From positions 18,674,336 through 18,738,335 of the forward strand of contig NC_083340.1 of assembly GCF_019175385.1 (NCBI RefSeq): DNA of 64,000 bases, read 5' to 3'. Below the pieces are notes generated by a model. The model had not been told where the DNA came from, did no database searches, and saw only the letters and a list, made by a program, of their open reading frames with translations. Below are positions 33,340 to 46,204 of the stretch, piece after piece (the stretch's first letter is position 1; each line of letters starts with the position of its first letter). The translations under genes and the position numbers were made by a program. This DNA comes from Lycium barbarum (taxonomy: Eukaryota; Streptophyta; Magnoliopsida; Solanales; Solanaceae).

Positions 33340-36300
33340 TAAGGTGAAGGTTAGCTCACTTGTCCAAGCTTCATTTTCAAGATCGGAAAGTGTATCAACT
33401 TCTAAGCCAAAAAGAACCCGATTCTTGATCAAATTTTGCATAAAATTAAAGACAAGTTGCACTTCGAACAAAATATGTTGTATTGTACTAAAGTTGAAAA
33501 AGTATAATAGTACAATATGTGTCTAAGATGAACTTAATTGGAGCAGCATAGTAAGTGAGGATTCATAGCCCATCCCAACTTGCTTGGAATTGAGGTATAG
33601 TTGTTGTTGTAAAAAAGATTAAGTCTAACTGCAGCTGTTCTGTCAGGTAATATCTAATAAGTTATGTTTGTTCATGATTTTTGACAACTTCCATCATCTT
33701 GATCTGTATGGGATTTAGGGAGGCCAGGTGGGAAGTAGACGACTTCACTTTTTAAACGACTTAACTTTTTCTACAAGTTACAATAGTTAGAAGGTCCAAT
33801 GAGCAGGCATAGAAGATGCAAAAGCAAGAAAGAGTATCTCCGAGGTAGACTTGCAACTTGCAAGCAAGAAAGGAGATAAAAATGTGAATGCTGAGCCACT
33901 GCTGAAAATATAAACAAAAAGGAGAATAGAATGCTAATAGGGGTAAAGTAGGAGAAACCTGGTGGATTATAGTATTCGGGTGGATCATAGAACACCATGG
34001 CTTCACGTAATCGGTGACGCTTTCCTTCAGTCCCAGCATATTGGAATGTTGTATGTACAGCATAAGGTTCCAGTCTTAAATGTTGAAACGAAGCCTGCAA
34101 CAGCAAAAGGAGCATAAGAAATGAGAAATTAGGGAAGATTAACATTTTCATCAAGCAAGTAAACAGGAATTTGATATCAGTATGATAAAAGAAATATAAT
34201 CTCCAAAGTAAAGAATTACCTGGACGAAATAGGTATGCCCGCTACAAAAAATACTCGCGGGGAGAAGACCAAGCTTGAGATTGCCATCATAAGCATAGAC
34301 GAGCCCACTGTCATCATCAACAGAAGGTCCCAACTGTCTGTGCACAAGTTCATTGAAACCGTTCTGATCCCATATCTTGTCGTCAGCTAAAAGCATTTCT
34401 TTCCATTCTCTGGCCAGTTTCTTTGAGGACTCAGTAGGCCGCCAGTGGAAGATTCCAATATTATAAGCAGCGCCAACTATGCAAGGAAGACATAAACTTC
34501 TTATTTAACAAAATTACTGATGAAGACATCCTAATGTCCAATGATAAAGGAAAACCAACAGGTCTGCAAACCACAGATACATTAAACAACTACTGACTAT
34601 TTAATGACCCTTCAACGATAGCAGTAACTATGATGTGTCAGGAGAAATGAAGTATCTGCAGACTGCCGAGACCCGTTAACACCTAATGTTAATCATACTA
34701 AGATTTTTTTAGGTAGAAGTTCAATTCTCTATTTTCTTAAGAAAGGGGTCCGGTTCTCTAACTCCATGTATATGTGGCTTCACCCCACCAATAGACTTTC
34801 CCACAGAGAAATAAATAAATTCACAGGTTAGAAGAAAGACTAAAAGAGAGCATAGAGTAGGAGGACGATAAGGCCTCCCAAAAAATGTTAAAGAGAAAAA
34901 ATGTAGTCCTCCTTTAAAATGTGTAGACAAACACTTATCTTTCACAGCTAATAAGATATGAATCACATGCTAATAATCCACTTTAAAATACACGTGTTTC
35001 AGATTTCACTCAAGGTAATAGCAATGAAGAGGAGAAGGTGTGGACAGTAAGAACACCCTTTTTTTTTTTTAGGTAAAGGTAACCAGTAAGAACACACTTT
35101 AGAGAAAAGCAGAACACAGATGTTCTCTATCACAAGTAACACCCACGTGATCAGTGAGCTACATCAAACCTAAAATCTAACCTTAAGCCAAGAATGAAAA
35201 TGTCTTGGTACCAACCCTACCTCCTATGTAACAAATATAGATGTTACTGATATTAAAGGATGACATAAGAATAATCTGAAGTTATATGGTGATTCACCAT
35301 CCTGTGAAAAGATTTGTTTCCATCAAAGTCTTACCTTCTTGCCACATGTCCAATCTGTCATCGGTAACTGTTGGTACAGTTTGATCGGTAGAGGTCAATA
35401 CATCTGCTTCAGGGAAACGTGCAATATAAGGAAGAGGATTCTGTTCGTTGAACATATCATGCAGAATTTGGCATTAGAATTGGCAAGGTGAAGAAGAATA
35501 CAAAAAATAAAAATAAAAAGAACGTGAAACAAGAATTCCCTAAAGCACCTAGAGAAAGATAGCCGCTATGCAGTCAATAACTTAACAGCAAGAAAATATA
35601 AAAGGATGCAACAATAGGAACAATAAAGATAATTTGTTCACGTTTACAAAGCTTTGCAGTGTTCAATGTTTTATATATTCTTACTTCATCTGCAGGGTTA
35701 ATGGACTTACAACTAAAATACTGATGAGCTCTTTCGAATTGGTCTGCTCAAATCTTCATACAATAAAGGAAAGGTGGTACATTCAAGGTATCAGTGTTCT
35801 TTTCCAATTAAATGGTGGAGATTTTTTTTCTTTCATAGGTATATTATGGTAGAGTATTATCAGTTGATCTTCATGAATAATAGGTGTTCATCATGATTTC
35901 ATGTGGTGCCTGAGGCAATGCCATAATCATGTTTCACCTAATGATATTCAGTGCAACTCCTTAACTGCTTTTTCTGCTTTTTGTCCCACTCCAAGAATGA
36001 AATCCTATCATTGCAAACTCAAAAATATTCTCTTTTTTTATGCACCTACCCTGAAATCTTCAAACTGAAGTACTCCAGCCATCTAATTAACCAATTAACT
36101 ACTCATAATAAGACCTAAAGTTTCAATTATCCAGAAGTTCTCAAATATCAGCTAGATTTCAAAAGACGGGTGAGTAGATAAGAAAAGCGTTACGTTTAAC
36201 CACACCAATTAACTAGTCATAAAAAATCTTAAATTTTCTATCAATCACCAGAAATTCTGAAAAGTGAGCTGGTTTCAAAAGACAAGGAGTCGATGGACAA

Positions 36301-38499
36301 ATCATTACCTTTAACCACACCATATCGGTATCACACATTAGGAGTTCAAAGCCAAAAGGTAAGATAGAATCAATGAGTACAACTTTCTCTCTCCCCATTT
36401 TGTGAAATGTTGGTGACCCCCATCCAACATCTACAGTGCTCATATGGCTACCCATATCAAAAGCTGGTACTCCTTTCCAATAAAGCGCCTCTAATAGCTT
36501 TGTGTCCATTGCACCTGACAATAAAAACCTTGGTGGTTTTCTCAGTATTCAAATAATCAAATATTACTCTCTATACCAACAGACAAATATATGCATCACT
36601 TACCGACGAGAAGGTTTTCAACACCCATATCTGTCAAATGTTTAACCCACGTCAAGATAAAATCCATGAAAGCATAGTTACCAAAGGTCACAACTACAAC
36701 ATTGTCTATAACTCTTTCCTGAACAAGTTCTTTTGATAATTTGAAAGTTTCTAAATCTGGCATCTTTGAACCCGCAGGGGGAACTCTCCAAATTGGCTTC
36801 AATAATTTGCTTGGAAGCTGGGAATTGACTGCTGTTGAATCACCATCTGCTTGTACACGAGAAATATTTGACGCTTGACCAGAAGGTTCTGCTTTTGCAT
36901 CTGGAACAGAAATTCATTGCTTTTATTTTCTTTTGTACGGAATAAAGAACTAAAAATAGGCAAACGATGGGAAGAAGGAAGAAATGTAGATAAAAACTCA
37001 TTTGAAACATATCTCACACAGACAAAATACGCACATGTTGACGGGAAGGAAAATTCAAGCAACAACAAAATTTAGGCATTCTTGACGGCTTCTGGAGAGA
37101 AGGATTCTCCAGAAACCTCAGTCATATGATTGGCAGTCACCTGTCCAATAAACTCTAAGAATGAACTTCAAAGTTAATCAAATAAGCAAGCCTTCTAGCC
37201 ATTACCGTTGTAGAAATGCGGATGATGACTGGACGACAATCACTGCTAGAGAACCGCAATTCAAAGCTAGCCAAACTAATATAAAGCAAGGAATGAAATG
37301 CTCAAACCGATAGGCTCCAAATGTATATACAAATTTGGAATCTATTAGGAACCAAACAGTGTTGGAAGTCAAAATTGACGAGACAGACTTGGCATTTTTC
37401 ATACCCGAGTCCAACTAATTTGACAAAAAGCCAACGCCAAATTAAGATAGGTGAAGATAAAAGGAACCAACACTTCATACTCATTAGTGAAACAGTGACA
37501 TAAATCAGTCACCACAAAGCTCAAAATTTAAGCACCGAAAGCTACTTGGATACAAAAGTCAATCCAAGGCAATACATTCTCCTTCCAATACAAACATAAA
37601 ACACTATCCCGATGTTCCATTTGTTGATCCAATATTGCATCCAAGTCGTCCTTATTTCTTTATATTCAGCTCCACAATTTCAAATAATTTGATATCATAA
37701 TTCAAGATATTCGTATCCTCAAACAACTAGTTCTCTTCAACATTAGAAACCAGGAAAAAGAATATTGCTTATGACTTACAAACTTCAGAATCTAATAAAA
37801 ATAGAAAAGAACACTCTTTTCTCAAGACATAACCAGTGTATTCACAAATTTCGTAAACCATTACTAGATTAAAAAGTCAGTGCAAAAATGCAAACTTTTT
37901 TTTTCCTCTAGACAACCCAATACACATTAACAAATGCAAACAAACAACAACACCAACATACCAGTGTAATCCCACAAGGTGGGTCTGCGTAGGTTAGGAT
38001 GTACGCAGACCTTACCCCTACCTCGTGTGGAGGTAGAGAGGCAATGCATATACCTATTTCTTAAGTACAATAAATCACCAAGAAAAAAAAGGAAACCCCC
38101 CACCAAATGCATATATCTATTTCTTAAGTACAATAAATCACCAACCAACAAGAAAAAAAAAAAAAGGAAACCCCCCATTAAAGAAACCTCAAAATCTTAT
38201 AAAGTCATTCTTAAGACATAAGCATCCAATTAGCAAAGTCAAATATAAAGAGACATACTGCATAGAAAAAGAATAAACCCCAAAACATTAAATGCAATAA
38301 TGCGTGTTCTTGAAGTAGTACCTGAAGAAGTAGCTGAAGGAGCAATGGAAAGAGAAAAGTTGGTGGAATGAGGAGAAGAATAAATAGCTGAAAACACATA
38401 CACAGAAGAGAATACTATTCCGATCAAAACTGTAGCATAGATCGTCATAAACAATGGCTTGGAATTTGCCATTTCTTTAAATGGGTTCTCCCAAGCCAT
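31084..38499 (-). CDS. XEG113: XEG113-type arabinosyltransferase (GT77), 13 exons
   Basis: Exons from 5' to 3': 38499-38322, 36900-36604, 36514-36309, 35440-35335, 34476-34220, 34094-33959, 33087-32993, 32914-32861, 32685-32572, 31971-31873, 31787-31671, 31429-31343 and 31251-31084. They total 1914 nt, 637 residues plus a stop, close to the roughly 640 of the Arabidopsis protein; all introns are GT-AG. Residues 1-15 are cytosolic, 16-39 a single membrane anchor (type II Golgi topology), followed by a short stem. The GT77 core contains NYAFMDFILTWVKHLTDMGV, LLMCDTDMVW with the metal/UDP-sugar DTD motif at about 220-222, and IWCCVEDHTPGHIYYDMYWD near the C-terminus. XEG113 adds an arabinofuranose, the third, to hydroxyproline-linked arabinosides of extensin-type wall proteins. 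No lesion seen; probably functional. Confidence 0.95.
33318..33338. repeat. T13-G21 homopolymer pair in a XEG113 intron
   Basis: Thirteen T (33305-33317) are followed by 21 G, in the intron between the exons at 33087 and 33959. In the transcript (minus strand) this is a C run followed by an A run. The length is uncertain for technical reasons. Confidence 0.85.
33541..33610 (+). mobile_element. 3' fragment of a Solanaceae-type SINE
   Basis: agcccatcccaacttgcttggaattgaggtatag leads into ttgttgttgt. This kind of tail, ending in (TTG)n, is typical of Solanaceae SINEs (TS/SolS groups). It lies in an intron of XEG113, in antisense orientation. The 5' tRNA-like part is not visible. Confidence 0.6.
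37941..38041 (-). mobile_element. SINE-like fragment with (TTG)n tail
   Basis: Read on the minus strand it contains gaggtaggggtaaggtctgcgtac... and cccaccttgtgggattacac, and ends in ttgttgtttg. The copy at 56194-56310 shares this text. It lies in the first intron of XEG113, in sense orientation to the gene. A 40-bp direct repeat (atataccta/tatctatttcttaagtacaataaatcacca) follows at 38046-38143. Confidence 0.7.
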
Positions 38500-40096
38500 C
38501 TTTATTCACTTCAAAATCCCCCCAAACTCGTAATTTATTCCATATTTGATGAAACAAAAAAATACCCAGATCAGAAAACAGAGGAAATAATTTATTTTTG
38601 AATTTTTCAGAATTTTTTTTGTGAGTTTAATTGGAGCTTCAACTAGTGATTTAGCATAGATAGCAGTGTGGCGGCCTTCAAAGGGTGGGGGGAAAGTCAA
38701 CTGCCACCTAAGTTGTCTGAAATTGGAATCTGTGAAGGAAAATTTAATTTATTTATTTATTTATTTGAAAAATTACATACAAATTGATTAATTAAGTAGT
38801 GAATAATTGGATTAAGTAGAAATCGAGCTGCTAGTTGGAGTAGTACTTGGATCGGTGGATTTTTTATACTTTTGATTATGACAGATAAGAAAGTTCTTAA
38901 TTATTTGGAAGAAATTGACAAGGCTAATGTGGGCATTGTAATATATTGGAAACTTCGGTTTGGTAATTTAAGTTTTTGATTTTTAAAAATATAACAGTAT
39001 ACTATTATCATACCAAATTCGTTCGGTATGGTTTGATATTTTTAAATTTGGTTTTGATATTTTATGGTACGTAAATCGACAATCATACCAAATATTATAA
39101 TATCAAAACCGTGATATCAAAAATTTTGATTTCAGAATTGTATCCGATATCTACTTTTATCATGCTCACACCTATTAGTGGTTACTAATAAGACTTTTCT
39201 TTTCTCATTGTTTTTTTCCCTAATGGGATGATGAGACTATCATAGGGAGAAAGAGCAAAGCAATTTGGTGTCTGAGACAAATAGAAAAAAAAAAAAAAAA
39301 GGGAGAGAGAAAATTATGGAAAGTAAAGTCATTTGGTATGTGATAAATGAAAGAAATTATAAAGTTAATGTAATCCAAACTTTTCCAGAGTGTCGACCCA
39401 CCTAACTCGTCATTTGGTATGTGATAGATGAAAGAAATAAAGTAAGAATTTTGAAATGTATGATCCAAAACAAGCCTTAGATATTTGTGTGATTGTAAAT
39501 CATCTCATAAAGTTAAATTGTTTCTAAATGTAGAAAGGGAACAATCTTTTTGGAACAGACTAAAAAGGAAAGAAGGACAAATTTTTTGGGACAGCGGGAG
39601 TGAGGCATTTGAATGATACTACTTGGATTAAATAGTAGTAACAATCTATTAACTATAAATTGCATAATTTGTCTCAAAAAATGAAATTGTTCGAGGGAAT
39701 ACTTATTCGAAGGCTTAGGCATGGGCAACTAATGTGTCGACCCACCTAACTCGTCGTCATTGTTAAGTATGATAGAAGAATAATGCTTGACATCGAGATC
39801 ATAAAATTCGAACAGGAATATAAAATGAAAGAGATTAGAGGAGGGAAAACTACTTCATCTTGATAATTAGACCCAAAACAAGGTAATTCTTTAGCTAACA
39901 TTTGTTAGATTATTCAAACAAATGTTACTTAGGGGATCATATTTTAATATAAGATAGTCATTAGATCCAGACTTTTCCACAATTGTATCATTCTCAAACT
40001 TCGAAAGCCCTTCTTTTAAGTGTTTGCTAAGTGCTCATTTAAACTAACAAAATCAATTGTCATGAGTTTAAATTGAACTTCTCACAAATGAAATGA
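38500..40096. other. XEG113 upstream region and AT-rich repeats
   Basis: Promoter side of XEG113, then (TTTA)n at about 38749. From 38950 to 39130 AT-rich text has inverted pieces around atacca/tggtat. A 22-base string, gtgtcgacccacctaactcg with its tail, is repeated at 39390 and 39734. catttggtatgtgata is repeated at 39331 and 39412. No gene. Confidence 0.55.
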
Positions 40097-43000
40097 CGAA
40101 AAGGTGCAAATATACCCCTAAACTTTGTGATTTAGAGCAAATATACCCTTCGTTACAAAAGTGGCGTATATATGCCTTTGTCATTACAAAAAGGTGCAAA
40201 TATACCCCTGCCATTATAAAATGGTGCAAATATACCCTTTTCGCTGACGAATTTTTTTTAAAAAAAAATCATTTAGGTTATTTTTTAATTAAAGAAAATG
40301 CCACGTGACTTTAAAAAAAAGTCTACCCGTTTTTTTAGTAGACATACTTTTCTAAAGCCGCATAGTAATTTTTTTTTTTTAGTGGGTTGGGTCTGGTTCA
40401 TATTAAAAAAATATCTCTGTGACTTTAAAAAAATAAGTCTAACCATTTTGTAAAGCGAACCAAACCCGACCAACCAGAAAAAAAAATTTACTATGTGGCT
40501 TTAGAAAAGTATATCTACTCAAAAAAAATGGGTAGACTTTTTTTCAAAGTCACGTAGCATTTATTAAAATTAAAAATAACATAAATGTTTTTTTTTTTTA
40601 AATCTCGTTAGCGAAAAGGGTATATTTGCACCCTTTTGTAACGGCAGGGGTATATTTGCATCATTTTGTAACGGCATGGGTATATATACACCACTTTTGT
40701 AACGAGGGATATATCTGCTCTAAATCGCAAAGTTGAGGAGTATATGTTACACCTTGGAAAATCCCCCGTACATGTACAGTGAATAGGCTAACATAGGACA
40801 TAGCATATGCGATGTTTTGACGAGTAAGAAAGAGTATTAGATGACCCTCAACGAGATTTTAAAGGCATACAATGCAAGGAAAGAAAGTTGCCAAGGAAAG
40901 CAAATTATATGTGGTGTAATGGATAAGAATTTCGAGCAACAAGTCTATGATGGCATAATGATGTCTTAGAGAAGAGTAATAATGCCCCTAAGATTGATAT
41001 TGAGATGCTAAACAAGTGCCAAGAAGGTTCCATAAGGATCGGAGATCAAACGAGACGACGAGAACGAAAACGAAATCACTGAGCATTATACGGCCCAACC
41101 TACGGACCGTATAAATTGTACCAGCCGTATGTTGGACCGTATAATTGGCCAAGAAGGCCACCAGCTACTGGACCAAACATACGGCCACACATACGGTTCA
41201 TATAAATAGTACGGACCGTATGTTGGTCCGAATAAAAATGGTCGGCCAGCTTTTTAATTTAAGTATAAGGACCTCTTTCATTTCATTTTCATTTCACTCT
41301 CACTCTACACTTCAAGAAACATCTAGAACCCTCTCTACTCTTCAACTACAAGAGAAATCAAAGGGGAACCAAGATCAACAACACATAATCCATGAATCAA
41401 AGTGTATGAAACCCAAGTAAAGTTCATCTTCCTCAAAGAAAACCAAAAGAGAGGAGATAGGGTTTTGGTGCTAGAGGAGAAAATCCACTCAAGACTTGTT
41501 CAACCATCATCTAAGGTAAGTTTCATGACCTTCTCATGCTGTTTAAGGTATTGGAAGGGTAAGATACCCGAATTGTAGAAAAGCATAGCAAATGGGTCAT
41601 TCAAAAGTGAATAGTGTCATGGTTGAATGGTAGTTGGAGGGAAACATGAATGTTAGTTTGTTGTGAGTATGAATACGTTATAAATGACATGTAGACCATG
41701 AGATAAGTGTGATACATGAGGAAATACGATAGCGAATCCAAAACCATAAATGTGGGGAAAATGAAGAGAAATGGTAGATTGTGGCCATTGTATATAAATG
41801 ACAATTGTTAATTGCGATATTGTGAGTGTTGGGAGTTTATATAGAACATGGGAAAAGTAGTATAAACAAAGGAAGTGCTGCCCAATTTTCTCTAGAAATA
41901 GTAGTGCGTTCTTATAAACGATTAACTAATGTTAGTACGAATCCTCTCTTGAAGGTAGAGACGTGACATCGAAGGAGAACAAGCGAACGCTAGATTGCTT
42001 AAATGAAAAAGGTATGTGAGGCTTAACTCTTCTTTCGAAAGGCATGAATCCTTCAAGTTTTCCATAATCTTTTTATAAGATGAAGCCTATGAGTCCTTCT
42101 ATATATTGAATCACATATAAGCATGATAATGAGCTAGAGTATAGAGATTCCAGAAGATGTGGTACGATGTTCTTATAACGCTAATGATGTTATCCTTGTT
42201 AACACTCGCCTTATGCTCTATTTCCTTCAAGGCGAGGCACGATACTCATAAATGTCCATAATACAATCGGGGGTTCACGACCTTACGTCACCCCGACATA
42301 GTGTGGTTGCCCTTAAAGCCTAACGTATGCTCTTAATGCTAATATATGATGATATGCATAAGATACCAAGGGATGATAAAATGATGCTATGTTATGAGGT
42401 GTGTAATAGTGATGTGTTATGATTGATTTTGTCACCGCTAATGCGGGCTGCGTATGATTCCACCGCGCCTATATGGCCGGGCATGTCACCGCTAATGCGG
42501 GCTGCTATGTTTACACCGAGCCTAGAGGGCCGAGCATGATCACCACTAGTGGGCGGCATATGATGGTTACCCGGACGCGGGTAAACGATGAGGATTATGA
42601 TGAGCTGTTTTATGTGATGTGACGATATGTACATTATGACTATGTGAAATATGATATATGTAAGGAATGTAATTGCCTATGACACATATGCAGGTTATAT
42701 CCTTATCTTATGGCTCGTGATCCTTCTATTGTGTTTATTTCATTCTTGCCTTACATACTCAGTACAATATTCGTACTGACGTTCGTTTTCTTTGGACGCT
42801 GTGTTCATGCCCACAGGTAGAAAGGGAGGAGAGCTAGATCTGGATTCGTAGTAGCTGTTAGCTGATTAAAAGCACTCCTTTGTCCCGGAGGTGCTTGATT
42901 ATTCTTTTGTGTATATTTGTATATTTTGGGCTCGACGGGGTCCTGTCCCGTCTATGTGTTTTGTATTCCAGTAGAGGCTCGTAGATACACGATGCGGGTT

Positions 43001-43247
43001 ATGTGGTCTCACGAGGTTACTATGATGTATATGTATAAAACCATTATTTTGATAGCCTAAAGGCTTATGCATATAAAGATAATATGTTTTGACTTGAAAA
43101 GTGATTTTTCTTGTAACTTGAGAATAAAATTGGTAAAAGGGCATTAAATGAGCATGATAAGAAATAGAACGAGCGGTGCTCGGTGGTTAGCCCCGGGTAC
43201 CCGTCGCGGCCCCAAGTGGGTCGTGACAGTATATTTGCACCTTTGCC
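40097..43247. mobile_element. Fold-back element, near-perfect palindrome, split by a solo LTR
   Basis: The left arm (from cgaaaaggtgcaaatatacc, 40097) and the right arm (to 40744, then 43229-43247) are inverse complements over about 310 bp each, including the interior pair cacgtgactttaaaaaaaag / ctttttttcaaagtcacgta. Without the LTR the element is about 665 bp. Each arm repeats gtgcaaatatacccc several times. The terminal motif resembles the two neighbouring Mutator-type elements, but no 9-bp duplication could be read, so the superfamily is inferred. Confidence 0.8.
40745..43228 (+). mobile_element. Solo LTR A (2484 bp), Ty3/gypsy-like
   Basis: Starts TGTTACACC and ends GGGTCGTGACA, flanked by the perfect duplication gtata (40740-40744 and 43229-43233), inside the right arm of the fold-back element. 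It contains an array of tacgg/ccgta motifs (41086-41230), a TATA-like tataagg (41264), GC-rich hairpin modules (42430-42600) and a conserved double stem-loop (42758-42800). No ORF has retroviral motifs. Sister of the LTR at 43900-46480. Gypsy is inferred from length and style, not from a coding domain. Confidence 0.87.
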
Positions 43248-43259
43248 CAATAATTTTAA

Positions 43260-43620
43260 CGGAAAAGGCTCAAATATGCCATTGAACTATCGAAAATGGC
43301 TCATTTATTCCATCGCCATTACCAAAATGGCTCATTTATGTCATCGCCGTTACCAAAATGGCTCATTCATGCCATTTTTCATTAACACCGATTTTACAAT
43401 ACAGGATATGACATGTGGCCTCCAATTAGAGGTTCACGTTGTTTAATTAAACCAGCCCAATTTTAAACCCCAAATTAATAAAAATTCCGACCTAAATTAA
43501 TGAAAAATGGCATGAATGAGCCATTTTGGTAACGGTGATGGCATAAATAAGCCAAACTATTGACGAGTGGCATAGATGAGCCATTTCCGATATTTCGATG
43601 GCATATTTGATCCTTTTCCG
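43260..43620. mobile_element. Mutator-type MITE with 9-bp duplication
   Basis: taattttaa lies at 43251-43259 and 43621-43629. The ends are cggaaaaggctcaaatatgc on the left, and on the right the reverse complement of cggaaaaggatcaaatatgc. Length 361 bp; inverted arms contain several copies of aaaatggctcatt. No ORF. Confidence 0.9.
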
Positions 43621-43899
43621 TAATTTTAATATAGTTAGTCATTATCTTGAAAATCGGATTGGACGAAATGTATATTGTGTTGTCTGATTGTCATATTATA
43701 TACGGAAAAGGGGCCAAATATACCCTTCGTTATACTTTGGGTTCAAATATACTCCTGCCGTTATACTATTGGTTCAAATATACTCCTGCCGTTATACTAT
43801 CGGTTCAAATATACCCCTCTTCCGTTAAGTTTGTCCAAAGTGGACATCTAATCCTACGTGGCAATGACATTTGATGAGGTGGATGCCATGTGGCATGCC

Positions 43900-46126
43900 T
43901 GTTACACCTCGAAAAAAATTTCGTTCATGCACAGTGAATAGAATGACAAAGGGCACGAAGTATACAATGTTTCAATGAGTAAGAAATAGCAGTTGATGAT
44001 CCTAATTGAGATTTCAAAGACATTCGAAGTAAGGGAAGAAGGTTTGCCAAGAAAGGCAAGGTATAGGTTATGTATTGAGAAAGATTTATGAGTACCGAGT
44101 TAATGGTAACTTAATGATGTCTTGGAGAAGAGCTATAATGTCCCTTAGATTGTTAATCGAGTGCTAAACAAGTATTAAGAAGGTACCATAAGGATTGGAG
44201 ATCAAACGAGTCGACGAGAAAGAGTTCGGAAAAAGTTGGGCATTGTACGGCCAAACATACTGGCCGTATAAAACATACTGGCCGTATGTTCAACCGTATA
44301 TCCTGCCCAGAATGGCAGCTCCACTAGACCAAATATACGGCCAGACATACGGTCCATATAATTTATACGGACTGTATGTTGGTCCGTAGAATTGAGTCGG
44401 GCAGCTTTGAAAATTAATATAAGAGACCTAAGTTCATTTATTTCATTTCATTTTCACCTCTCACCTCAAGAACACTCTAGAACCCTCTCTACTCTTCATC
44501 CACAAGAACTCAAGATAAGTTTATGATCAACTTCATCAAACCAAGGAAATCAAATGCAAGAAGCTCTCTAAGATTGCTTAGAGTCAAGAAAACTCTTTGG
44601 ATTGAAGCTAGGGTTTTTCTTCAAGTGAAATATTACCATCCAAAACTTGCTCCTACACTATCTAAGGTAAGTCTTATGATCATTCTATGTTGTTTAAGGT
44701 ATTGGGAGGTTGAAAGACTTAGATTATGAAAGGAGATAGAAAATGGGTTACAAAGATGAGAATAATGAGATTTTGAGTAGTAGCTTGAGATGAGTCATGA
44801 TTCTTGAGATATTGTGCTTGTAAATATGTTATAAATGACATTAAGAACATGGGGTAAACATTATATTCAAGAAAACGTAGTAGTGTAATATGACCATGAT
44901 TATGGGAGAATTGAAGTGAAGTTGTGAAATGTGGATAATGTAGATGAATGAAGATTGTTGGTTATAATGTTGAGAATATTATTATAGATGTTTGGGAGTT
45001 GATATATGATATAAGGAAAGTTGTATAAACTAAGGAAATGCTGCCCAATTTTCTCTAGCATTAGTAAACATGTTCATATAATCGAAGCTAATGTTGATGC
45101 GAATTCTCTTGAAGGTAGAAATGCGAGCATCGAAGGAGAACGATCAAACGATATAATAGCTAAATGAAAGAGGTATGTAAGGCTAGTCCCTTCTTTCCAA
45201 GGCATGACTCCTATGACATGAATTCTCCTGTATTTCCATAACTTTCCTATACATCGGAAATTATGAGTCTATGGTTATAAAGAGCTTTTCATAAGATAAA
45301 GAAAAGAGATACGATGTGAGTATGATGATGATGACTATGAGTTGAGCCTAAAAGTTCTAAAGTTCATGATATGCTAATTCCATAAAGTTCTTTTTATGAA
45401 TACGATATGATGTTTCTACAATCTAATGACCCTAAGTATAGTTCCATTGATGTCTTTCCTTGTGTGCACTCACCTTAAAATGTTAGTCCCTCCAAGGTGA
45501 GATATGACGATTATAATCACTCTATAACGTAGTCAGGGGTTCACGACCTCATGTCACCCCGACATAGTTATGGTTAACTTCAAGCTTTAATGTATGATTA
45601 ATGATGAATGTATGATGATGCTAAGTTATGATAAGTTTATGTTGACTATATGACGATACGATTCCACCGTGCCTAGTTGGCCGGGCATGTCACCGCGAAG
45701 GCGGGCTGCATACGATTCCATCGTGCCTAAATGGCCGGGCATGTCACCGCTAAGGCGGGCTGCTATGTTTACACCGAGCCTAGAGGGCCGGGCATGACAC
45801 CACTAGTGGGCGGCATATGATGGTACCCAGACGCGGGTTAACGATGATGATACATGTGAGATGATGATATAGGTGATATGTATAAAATGTATTTACTCTT
45901 AAATGTTAAGCAAATTATATCTTCATCTTATGTCTTATGATTTCTCTATCATGTTCATTTCGTTCATGCCTTACATACTCAGTACAATGTTCGTACTGAC
46001 GTTCATTTTCTTTGGACGTTATGTTCATGCCCACAGGTAGACAAGGAGGTGATCCAGATTCGTAGGAGCTATCAGCAGACTTTATGAGCACTTCATTGTT
46101 CCGGAGGTGCCATTGATTTATCGTTT

Positions 46127-46204
<78 letters not shown>

